Source: JAGOSA01 sp043718505 (GTDB lineage Bacteria > Patescibacteriota > Minisyncoccia > Phycocordibacterales > UBA9973). Taken from it: 28,582 bases of DNA. Positions within the stretch are counted from its first letter, which is position 1. Every line of letters starts with the position of its first letter. The stretch lies in assembly GCA_043718505.1 (NCBI GenBank), contig JAYSVN010000002.1, positions 1 through 28,582 of the forward strand, read 5' to 3'. The position numbers were made by a program, and so were the translations under genes. This document shows positions 19,790 through 25,629 of this stretch, piece by piece. The notes beneath the pieces were generated by a model. It ran no database searches, was not told where the DNA came from, and worked only from the letters and a program-made list of their open reading frames with translations.

Positions 19790-21253
19790 ATGAGCACCAG
19801 CGAGAGCGTCCGCGCAGACAGACTGAGGAAATTGGAAATACTAAAACAGGCAGGCGTGGATCCGTATCCGGCGCGAATTGAACGTGACACAACTGTCGGT
19901 GCCTATCTCGAAAATTTTAAAAAATACGAAGGGGAAAAAGAAAGTATGTCGCTGGCCGGCCGCATTATGTCTATTCGCGGCCACGGCGCAATTATGTTTT
20001 GTGATATTTTTGACGGTACTGGCCGCGTGCAGGCTGTTATTCAAAAAGGAAGTATCGAAGACAAGTCTTTTGAGCTTTTTGTGGCTGCAGTTGACCAAGG
20101 TGATTTTATTTCAGTTAAAGGTACTGCTTTTACAACTAATCGCGGAGAACATTCTCTGCAAGCGGCGAGCTGGGCAATGGTTTCAAAGTCGCTCATGGCC
20201 TTGCCGTCCGAATGGTTTGGTCTCAAAGACGAAGAAGCCCGGTACCGTGAACGCTACGTTGATATTATTTTAAACCCAGGCCTGCGCGAAATGTTTGTCC
20301 GTCGTTCGAAGTTTTGGAATACAATCCGCACATTTTTGCTCGACAAACATTTTATTGAAGTTGAAACCCCCGTCCTCGAAACCGAGCCGGGTGGCGCTGA
20401 TGCACGGCCGTTTATGACTCATCACAATGCGCTTGATATGGATATTTACCTTCGCATTTCAGTTGGGGAACTTTGGCAAAAGCGCCTGCTCGTGGCTGGT
20501 TTCCCTGGAGTTTTCGAAATCGGCAGAATTTTCCGCAATGAAGGCATGTCCAATGAACATGCTCAGGATTATACGGCATTTGAATTCTATCAGGCCTATT
20601 CTGATTACAATCAGGGTATGAAAATGATTGAAGAGTTGTATAAAAAAATCGCAACTGACGTTTACGGGACTACCAAATTCACCATTCGGGATTTTGAAAT
20701 AGATTTTAACAATACCTGGGAAATAATTGATTACTGCCAAACAATTGAGAAAACATATGGTATTAATCCAATTACTGCCACTGATGAACAAGCGGCCGAA
20801 GCCGCCAAAAAAGCCGGCGTTGAAGTAGATAAAGGCGCACCAAACAAAGCTCGTATTATCGATACTCTTTGGAAAACAATTCGTAAGTCTCTCTCGGGCC
20901 CGGCATTTCTCATTGGTGTGCCGGCATATCTTGAGCCGTTGGCAAAACGTAATGCAGAGAATAGGGAAGTTGTCGAAAGATTTCAGGTTATTCTTGCAGG
21001 TTCAGAAATGGGCAAAGGTTTTAGCGAGCTCAATGAGCCGCTCGATCAGGAAGAACGTTTCAAGGATCAGCAAGCCATGCGCGATGCCGGTGATCAGGAA
21101 GCTCAGCGTATGGACCTCGACTATGTTCACGCACTTGAATACGGCATGCCTCCGGCTTTTGGTTTTGGAGTTTCGGAAAGGTTGTTTAGTTTTTTGGAAA
21201 ATAAAAGTATCAGGGAAGCGCAGCTGTTTCCCTTACTGAAGCCAAAAAATTAA
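19790..21253 (+). CDS. lysS: Lysyl-tRNA synthetase, class II
   Basis: A class II LysRS that charges tRNA-Lys, about 487 aa. The N-terminal OB-fold anticodon-binding domain is visible in SLAGRIMSIRGHGAIMFCDIFDGTGRVQAVIQ. Next come the RYVDIILNP stretch, class II motif 1 around MFVRRSKFWNTIRTFL, and motif 2 (FEIGRIFRNEGMSNEHAQDYTAFEFYQAY). The Lys-specific active-site region contains PLAKRN, GSEMGKGFSELNEPLDQEERF, and LDYVHALEYGMPP. Motif 3 is GFGVSERL, unlike the usual bacterial GLGIGIDRLVML, and the C-terminus ends soon after at LFPLLKPKN. It is also divergent at several usually invariant spots. It is single-copy here, lies between two terminators, and is probably the housekeeping enzyme. Confidence 0.95.
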   Translation: MSTSESVRADRLRKLEILKQAGVDPYPARIERDTTVGAYLENFKKYEGEKESMSLAGRIMSIRGHGAIMFCDIFDGTGRVQAVIQKGSIEDKSFELFVAAVDQGDFISVKGTAFTTNRGEHSLQAASWAMVSKSLMALPSEWFGLKDEEARYRERYVDIILNPGLREMFVRRSKFWNTIRTFLLDKHFIEVETPVLETEPGGADARPFMTHHNALDMDIYLRISVGELWQKRLLVAGFPGVFEIGRIFRNEGMSNEHAQDYTAFEFYQAYSDYNQGMKMIEELYKKIATDVYGTTKFTIRDFEIDFNNTWEIIDYCQTIEKTYGINPITATDEQAAEAAKKAGVEVDKGAPNKARIIDTLWKTIRKSLSGPAFLIGVPAYLEPLAKRNAENREVVERFQVILAGSEMGKGFSELNEPLDQEERFKDQQAMRDAGDQEAQRMDLDYVHALEYGMPPAFGFGVSERLFSFLENKSIREAQLFPLLKPKN

Positions 21254-21263
21254 TTTTTAATAT

Positions 21264-21293
21264 AAAAAACCACTTCGATTGAAGTGGTTTTAT
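21264..21293. terminator. Bidirectional terminator between lysS and K+ channel gene
   Basis: AAACCACTTC and GAAGTGGTTT form a perfect 10-bp stem with a GATT loop (21267-21290), flanked by an A-run on the left and T-rich sequence on the right. It serves both convergent genes. Confidence 0.85.
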
Positions 21294-21295
21294 AA

Positions 21296-22003
21296 TTATT
21301 TCTCAGCGCTACTAAAGTATCCTTTACTTTCCGCTTTATTCGTAAAGAAGTTAAGAAATAGTACAACGAACATAAATACAAGAACGGACTGGCAGCTTAC
21401 CAGGACTTTCCCAGTTTGTATTATTGGGTAGTAATCACCATAACCGATTGTGGCTGAAGTGATGAAGCTGAAATAGCACGGATCAAACCAATTCCCGAAT
21501 GGTTTATTGAAGTAATTTCCTGCCGCATATATAACAGCAAAGCCCATTATTATTTCTAAGTAATTGAAAAATAAGAGGAGCATGGAGCGTCGATATGACC
21601 GTGGTCTCGAGAATATATCTGAAGCGAAAATCAGAGTCGGCACATACAGCAGGGTTTCTGTCATAAACCAGATCATAATCCAGAAGATAATTGCATTACT
21701 TTGCAAATTAAAGTAGAGAATCGCAAGAGGGAACACTGTTTTGGCTATGACCAGCACATCGACAGACAAGTCTTGGTGGGCAATGCCCTTTTTACCAAAA
21801 ACTTGTTTAATGTATGTTCCGATAAATATAAATTGAGAAAGGGCTAAAATTAGCCTTAATATTTTCTCAATTCCCATATCATCGTGCTGCTCATTATTCC
21901 ATATAGCCTTAATGTTCTTTAATCGCTTATGTATAGCCCTTTCATACGGCCGTTCGCTTTCTATTGGTTTCCCTAATAACAGTTTGCTAATGAATTGTCG
22001 CAT
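21296..22003 (-). CDS. Two-TM potassium channel-like protein
   Basis: A 235-aa membrane protein. The C-terminal pore module is DPCYFSFITSATIGYGDYYP with the K+ selectivity filter TIGYGD at 185-190, followed by an inner helix (about 198-220). The N-terminal half has three or four hydrophobic segments (about 50-66, 80-98, 103-125, 143-162) that lack the regular Arg ladder of voltage sensors, so ligand or constitutive gating is more likely. The first 45 residues are cytoplasmic and Lys/Arg-rich. There is no RCK domain. It is transcribed from a divergent promoter region shared with the Gly/Cys-rich gene. A role in K+ homeostasis or membrane potential is inferred from the filter only. Confidence 0.85.
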   Translation of the reverse strand: MRQFISKLLLGKPIESERPYERAIHKRLKNIKAIWNNEQHDDMGIEKILRLILALSQFIFIGTYIKQVFGKKGIAHQDLSVDVLVIAKTVFPLAILYFNLQSNAIIFWIMIWFMTETLLYVPTLIFASDIFSRPRSYRRSMLLLFFNYLEIIMGFAVIYAAGNYFNKPFGNWFDPCYFSFITSATIGYGDYYPIIQTGKVLVSCQSVLVFMFVVLFLNFFTNKAESKGYFSSAEK

Positions 22004-22037
22004 GTCTTTAGTTTTTAAGTGGGTTTTATTTATTTAT

Positions 22038-22066
22038 ATATTAATATAATAAGCACCTTTTGTCAA
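22038..22066 (-). promoter_or_regulatory. Promoter of K+ channel gene
   Basis: On the minus strand TTGACA (22061-22066), a 17-bp spacer and TAATAT (22038-22043). It lies back to back with the promoter of the plus-strand gene; the two -35 boxes are only 8 bp apart. Confidence 0.75.
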
Positions 22067-22074
22067 TATTTAGC

Positions 22075-22102
22075 TTGACAAACTCACTATAAATGCTACT
22101 AT
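22075..22102 (+). promoter_or_regulatory. Promoter of Gly/Cys-rich protein gene
   Basis: TTGACA (22075-22080), a 16-bp spacer and TACTAT (22097-22102), with a leader of about 34 nt to ATG 22143. Confidence 0.75.
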
Positions 22103-22142
22103 AGCTTTAATTAAAGTGTTCTCAAACAATTAAACCTAAAAA

Positions 22143-22955
22143 ATGAAACTAACCAAAAAACACCTATGGCTAAGGCTAAAAGCCTATCATTTTGATCATA
22201 TCGTACCCACTCATCTATGGGATCAGGTAAAAGAAGCCTTTGGAGGAGTCGATGCTTCAACCAAAGCTTTTGCAAGCAAACTGGCCCGAAAATTAGACTG
22301 GACAAATGACTTTGCTATGACTGCTTTGGCAGAATATAAAAAATTCATTTACCTTGCTGTTACAAGTGATTTTAATGTCACTCCGTCTAAGATCATTGAT
22401 CAGGTATGGCATGAGCATATTCTCTTTAGTAGAGCTTACAGAGAATTTTGCAAAGAGGTTATTAACTACACACTGGATCACAATCCTGAATTGGTTCCGG
22501 CCGATGAACAAACCGGGGTATTTAATGCGCAATACATCGATACGTTATCTGCGTATAAAGCCGAATTTAAAATAGATCCTCCCAAAAATATTTGGGGCCA
22601 GACTAAATTTAATCCCGAAAATGTCATCGTCAATGGATTTGAATCAAAAAAGAAAAAAAGAAATGATGATTCGCCCATATACAGTGATAATTCGACGCCA
22701 CTATTCTTAATGTTTGATTCTTCGTCAAGTCAGCCCCATTTATATCCTGAATTCGGAGGTTTTAATGGAGGTCATTCCGGGGCAGGTGGTGCAGGAGGAT
22801 CATATGCTGCTCCTGAAAGTGTGGAACACGGACATGCTTCTGAATCTGGACACAGTGATGTAGGACACGGGGCAGATGCTGGCAGTGATGCAGGTAGTTC
22901 AAGTTGTAGCAGTGGTTCAAGCTGTAGCTCCGGTTGCGGCGGTGGTGGTGATTAA
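22143..22955 (+). CDS. Glycine-rich-domain protein with Cys/Gly tail
   Basis: A 270-aa protein. The N-terminal 120 residues are helical and carry IIDQVWHEHILFSRAYREFC (about 84-103), the conserved DxxWHxHxL pattern of glycine-rich-domain-containing proteins (GRDP/DUF1399-like). That pattern has three potential metal-binding residues (Asp, His, His). After about residue 175 the chain becomes low-complexity, with Ser/Asp, then Gly/His-rich repeats (EHGHASESGHSDVGHGADAG), then SCSSGSSCSSGCGGGG. Tails of this type also occur in TIGR04222 and TPM proteins. The His- and Cys-rich tail could bind metal or be cross-linked, but this is speculation. No signal peptide is visible. It is monocistronic between its promoter and a strong terminator and divergent from the K+ channel. 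Confidence 0.8.
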   Translation: MKLTKKHLWLRLKAYHFDHIVPTHLWDQVKEAFGGVDASTKAFASKLARKLDWTNDFAMTALAEYKKFIYLAVTSDFNVTPSKIIDQVWHEHILFSRAYREFCKEVINYTLDHNPELVPADEQTGVFNAQYIDTLSAYKAEFKIDPPKNIWGQTKFNPENVIVNGFESKKKKRNDDSPIYSDNSTPLFLMFDSSSSQPHLYPEFGGFNGGHSGAGGAGGSYAAPESVEHGHASESGHSDVGHGADAGSDAGSSSCSSGSSCSSGCGGGGD

Positions 22956-22977
22956 AATATATGTAAAGTTAAATTAA

Positions 22978-23010
22978 AAAAAGCCCCGATATTCCGGGGC
23001 TTTACTTTTA
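22978..23010. terminator. Bidirectional terminator
   Basis: AAGCCCCG and CGGGGCTT (22981-22988 and 22995-23002) form a perfect 8-bp stem with A-rich sequence on one side and T-rich sequence on the other. It ends both the plus-strand Gly/Cys-rich gene and the minus-strand GNAT gene. Confidence 0.85.
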
Positions 23011-23583
23011 CTTTTTAATTTTAGACTTTTTCCACAATTTTTCCCATTGCTTCCGATAAACTGCCAAAATCACTTTGTCCCAATACTTGCCTTTACGATA
23101 ATAGTGAGAGGGCAATCTAGCTTCTTCTATATATCCGCATTTTCTAGAATATTCCAGACTTCTCTTATTGTAAGCAATAACTTCGGAGTAAATTTTACGC
23201 AGGTTAAGCTGATGAAAGGCAAATTCGAGAAGCAGCATTTTAGCTTCACTGCCGTAGCCTTTACCCCAATAGTCTTTGTCACCAATGAGCGCGCCACTTG
23301 TAGCTGTTCCGTCACTTAAGTTAATGTGGTGTATACCCATCGAGCCGATGAGTTTGTTATTTTCAGCGTCCACAATAGCCAGAGTTACATCACTCCCGGC
23401 CGACTTTGAAATCCTCTCGAGCCAGGTTTTTTCATCCTGCATCGAAGCTGGCAGAATTCTGGCCAGGTATTGAGTAACTTCCGGATCATTAACCCAGATT
23501 TGAAAGAGGGGAAGATCTTCCTCAAGAATTGGTCGCAAGATAACCTTGTTACCTTTGCGAAACATAAGTTTTTGTTCTGTCAT
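23008..23583 (-). CDS. GNAT family N-acetyltransferase (RimJ/RimL type)
   Basis: A 191-aa cytoplasmic acetyltransferase transferring acetyl from acetyl-CoA to an amine. The RimJ/RimL-like opening (KVILRPILEEDLPLFQIWVNDPEVTQYL) is visible. The acetyl-CoA pyrophosphate-binding loop is WGKGYGSEA at 106-114, and YNKRSLEYSRKCGYIEEARL follows as the conserved motif B. The C-terminus is short and Lys-rich. Substrate could be a ribosomal-protein N-terminus, an amino sugar or an antibiotic; nothing here decides. It reads toward the terminator shared with the Gly/Cys-rich gene. A hairpin at 23627-23650 separates it from the upstream small-RNA candidate. Confidence 0.88.
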   Translation of the reverse strand: MTEQKLMFRKGNKVILRPILEEDLPLFQIWVNDPEVTQYLARILPASMQDEKTWLERISKSAGSDVTLAIVDAENNKLIGSMGIHHINLSDGTATSGALIGDKDYWGKGYGSEAKMLLLEFAFHQLNLRKIYSEVIAYNKRSLEYSRKCGYIEEARLPSHYYRKGKYWDKVILAVYRKQWEKLWKKSKIKK

Positions 23584-23626
23584 TTTTTGTTTAATTTTTA
23601 AAGTACAAATATTAGGTATAAATTAA

Positions 23627-23654
23627 AAACCGCCTTCTCTCGGGCGGTTTTTTA
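23627..23654. terminator. Bidirectional-looking terminator hairpin upstream of GNAT gene
   Basis: AAACCGCC and GGCGGTTT form a perfect 8-bp stem with an 8-nt loop and T/A runs on both sides. It lies in the GNAT 5' region, so on the minus strand it could be an attenuator or a second barrier to read-through from the RNA locus. Confidence 0.7.
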
Positions 23655-23696
23655 GTGAATTGATTTAAAATAGTTTTACATTTTATTTCCATGCAC

Positions 23697-23771
23697 AAAA
23701 AGACCGCCCCAGAGATTGATCTCTGAACCGAGGGCGACCATATTGCATTCATGAAAATATAACTTTTTCAT
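23697..23771 (-). ncRNA. Candidate small structured RNA (or attenuated leader), about 75 nt
   Basis: Predicted to start near 23771 from a consensus promoter. The 5' end forms ATGAAAA/TTTTCAT (23751-23757 with 23765-23771). The 3' end forms an outer 8-bp stem (23732-23739 with 23702-23709), a one-sided 6-nt bulge and an inner CAGAG/CTCTG hairpin (23710-23725), followed by U5 at 23697-23701. Two outer pairs are G-U only in the minus-strand RNA and would be mismatches on the plus strand, which fixes the orientation. A 46-codon reading frame beginning at 23752 (opening MNAIWSPSVQ) runs through the element, so a leader peptide is an alternative. I recognise no named RNA family. Confidence 0.6.
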
Positions 23772-23777
23772 AATTAT

Positions 23778-23805
23778 ATTATATACAATTTTCAATTATT
23801 GTCAA
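23778..23805 (-). promoter_or_regulatory. Consensus promoter of the small RNA candidate
   Basis: Minus-strand TTGACA (23800-23805), a 16-bp spacer and TATAAT (23778-23783): both boxes match the sigma-70 consensus exactly. This is the strongest promoter match in the window. The 346-bp gap 23584-23929 therefore holds a promoter, the RNA, a hairpin and probably the DUF4383 gene promoter. Confidence 0.85.
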
Positions 23806-23838
23806 CTTTGTTGAACTTCATATTTACACAGAAAAGCC

Positions 23839-23866
23839 TTGCAAGAGTGCAGCTACGGCGTACAAT
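23839..23866 (+). promoter_or_regulatory. Candidate promoter of DUF4383-like gene
   Basis: TTGCAA (23839-23844), a 16-bp spacer and TACAAT (23861-23866), about 60 nt before the ATG. A TATA-rich stretch right at the start codon is an alternative. Confidence 0.35.
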
Positions 23867-23929
23867 TAAAAGCGGTATTTATAAGTTAATTAAAGGTCGT
23901 TTATTAATCATTTTTTTAATTCACTATAT

Positions 23930-24322
23930 ATGGCAAAAACACTTGCAATGATCTTCGGTATAGTTTTCATTCTGGTTGGTGCTTTAGGTTTCATCAATAA
24001 TCCTATTCTCGGCATGTTTGAAGTTGATGCAATCCATAATGTTGTTCATATCTTGCTTGGTATCTGGCTCGTGGCAGCTGCTCGCAATATGAGCCCAAAG
24101 GCTGCACCTATGGCAATGAAGACTGTAGGTATTATTTACCTGGTCCTTGCTGTACTCGGCTTCATTCTTGTTCCTGAATCAGGCAAACTTCTCGGTATTG
24201 TGACAATGAATGGTGCCGACAACTGGCTCCATGTTGTCCTCGGTGTCGTTCTACTAATTGCCGGCATGTCGACTAATAAATCTATGCCAATGCAAAGTAC
24301 ACCAATGTCTGGCAATAATTAA
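23930..24322 (+). CDS. DUF4383-like small integral membrane protein
   Basis: A 130-aa protein with four hydrophobic helices (about 3-22, 34-50, 62-80, 96-112) in two similar halves. Each half contains an FxxVGxLGFI or VLAVLGFIL segment followed by a helix with HN or NWLH and LLG: DAIHNVVHILLGIWL (about 33-47) and GADNWLHVVLGVVLL (about 95-109). This internal duplication with a buried His is the DUF4383 pattern. Function is unknown. The C-terminus is a short Met/Ser/Asn-rich tail that includes NKSMPMQSTPMSG. The gene is monocistronic, with a perfect terminator 23 bp downstream. Confidence 0.8.
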   Translation: MAKTLAMIFGIVFILVGALGFINNPILGMFEVDAIHNVVHILLGIWLVAAARNMSPKAAPMAMKTVGIIYLVLAVLGFILVPESGKLLGIVTMNGADNWLHVVLGVVLLIAGMSTNKSMPMQSTPMSGNN

Positions 24323-24345
24323 ACATTGCTTCAGAAATTGTAAAG

Positions 24346-24376
24346 AAAAATCTCTCATGTGAGAGATTTTTCTTTT
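24346..24376 (+). terminator. Rho-independent terminator after DUF4383-like gene
   Basis: AAAAATCTCTC and GAGAGATTTTT form a perfect 11-bp stem around ATGT, followed by a T-rich tail. The ATG at 24359 that could extend the next gene lies inside this hairpin. Confidence 0.9.
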
Positions 24377-24433
24377 ACTTTACTTACTCATTGTGTTTCC
24401 CCAAATTATCTTTTTATATTTCTCATGCAGAGA

Positions 24434-24445
24434 TATACTATAGAC
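24434..24445 (+). promoter_or_regulatory. -10 box with leaderless spacing
   Basis: TATACT (24434-24439) is followed by 6 nt and then ATG 24446, the same spacing as at several other genes here. No good -35 is visible. Confidence 0.5.
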
Positions 24446-25333
24446 ATGCAATTGCGCCACTTAGCTCTTTCTCCTTTTTTATTTTTGGCGACATTTTTTT
24501 TGGTGTCTCCGTCTTTTGTTTCAGCTCAGGTCAATGCCGGTTTTATTCCGGCGCCGATTTGGTTCGGCAATCAAACACTTATAGCCGAACAAACAACTAC
24601 TATCTCGACCCTTGTCTATAATCAAGGAGAAAAAGCCCTCTACGGAGCAGTGGGGTTCTATGATAATGACAAGCTTCTTGGCAAGAAAACTATCACTGTA
24701 GAGGCCCGCAGCTCAAAAGTAGCCTCTATTACCTGGAAAATTACTGTCGGTGACCATGCTATTAGTGCAAAATTTGAAAATGTTAAGCAAACAAATGAAA
24801 GCGGCCCAAAAGCCGAAGTAGAAAATAGTACGACTGATGCCTATCGCTTCACTGTTGATCCGCTGCCGGCTACTGTCGTTAAAACAGAAACCAAAGATAC
24901 TACGACAGAAAATGCTACTGCGGCTTCAAAAACTTCAACAAGTACCACAAAAGAAGGTGGCGCTGTCGGAACTGTAAAAGATACAGCTCAAACTGCTTTT
25001 GAGTCAGTTGATACATTCCGCGAAAAAACCGCTGAAACTTTGGAAAAGAAAGTAAAAGCGGCTGAAGAAGAAGTTAAGGTTATTGAGCCGCTCCCCGTCA
25101 GTAAACCTATTAATATTAACGATGATCAATTGCAGGATGAGACTAATGATCAAAACGTCAATGCGCCAAAAGTTATTTCCAAAAAATCTTTAGTAGACAC
25201 GCCATTTTCTTATATCAAACTGTATTTCTACAAACTGGCTCATTATATTTTTGATCACAAGGCAGCTTTTTACGGACTCATTATTCTTATCTTTTTCATG
25301 ATTATCCGGCATATTGTCCGGGCTCAGCGCTGA
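24446..25333 (+). CDS. Exported membrane-anchored protein with N-terminal beta domain
   Basis: A 295-aa protein of unknown function. A signal peptide (about 1-28, ending VSAQ) is followed by a beta-rich domain (about 32-135) with TTTISTLVYNQGEKALYGAVGFYDNDKLLGKKTITV, resembling CARDB or other immunoglobulin-like adhesion/scaffold domains. Next come a Thr/Lys/Glu-rich low-complexity segment (about 140-230) and a membrane helix near the C-terminus (about 268-288) with a short basic tail. The plan suggests a domain displayed outside the cell and held by a C-terminal anchor. The frame is open back to 24359, but that extension would start inside the preceding terminator. The gene precedes the PBP2 unit on the same strand; a wall-associated role is a guess. 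Confidence 0.75.
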   Translation: MQLRHLALSPFLFLATFFLVSPSFVSAQVNAGFIPAPIWFGNQTLIAEQTTTISTLVYNQGEKALYGAVGFYDNDKLLGKKTITVEARSSKVASITWKITVGDHAISAKFENVKQTNESGPKAEVENSTTDAYRFTVDPLPATVVKTETKDTTTENATAASKTSTSTTKEGGAVGTVKDTAQTAFESVDTFREKTAETLEKKVKAAEEEVKVIEPLPVSKPININDDQLQDETNDQNVNAPKVISKKSLVDTPFSYIKLYFYKLAHYIFDHKAAFYGLIILIFFMIIRHIVRAQR

Positions 25334-25356
25334 TCGCCTTTTTGTAATCATACCTG

Positions 25357-25368
25357 TATAATTACTGA
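25357..25368 (+). promoter_or_regulatory. Consensus -10 with leaderless spacing before a GTG start
   Basis: TATAAT (25357-25362), 6 nt, then the GTG at 25369. The transcript would begin at the start codon of the small membrane protein that leads the PBP2 unit. Confidence 0.6.
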
Positions 25369-25629
25369 GTGCAGGGTAGAATCATATACGGCATTTGCCT
25401 CATAGTATTGGGTTTTTTTGTGCCCTGGTGGGTCAGCTTGCCTTTTTTGGCCTTAGGCTGTTACCTGTACGCGCCCTGGTTTGAAGGCATAGTCATCGGG
25501 CTCCTTTTTGACCTGGTATTTGGGGTTGAACGGGCATATCTCCACAATTTTCAGTTTGTCTATACTGTAACGGCTATTTTTTTGATTTGCATTTTATATG
25601 TAATTAAGCGAAAACTCATCAACGTATGA
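25369..25629 (+). CDS. Small integral membrane protein coupled to PBP2
   Basis: An 86-aa protein with a GTG start, consisting almost entirely of three hydrophobic helices (about 5-20, 22-50 and 60-80) with few charges. The sequence is too short to assign to a family. Its position, overlapping the PBP2 start by 4 bp (ATGA), matches where mreD sits in rod-shape operons of other bacteria, so an MreD-like role is possible. MreD is usually about 160 aa with five or six helices, so this would be a reduced version. The start is set by the -10 box lying 6 nt upstream. No homology is claimed. Confidence 0.65.
   Translation: MQGRIIYGICLIVLGFFVPWWVSLPFLALGCYLYAPWFEGIVIGLLFDLVFGVERAYLHNFQFVYTVTAIFLICILYVIKRKLINV

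Noticed and set aside
21264..21293. Inverted repeat after lysS as a regulatory operator
   Set aside because: Its position between two convergent stops, with A and T runs on either side, fits a bidirectional terminator.
24359..24445. 29-residue N-terminal extension of the gene at 24446
   Set aside because: The upstream ATG lies inside a perfect terminator hairpin, and the signal peptide begins at the 24446 start.
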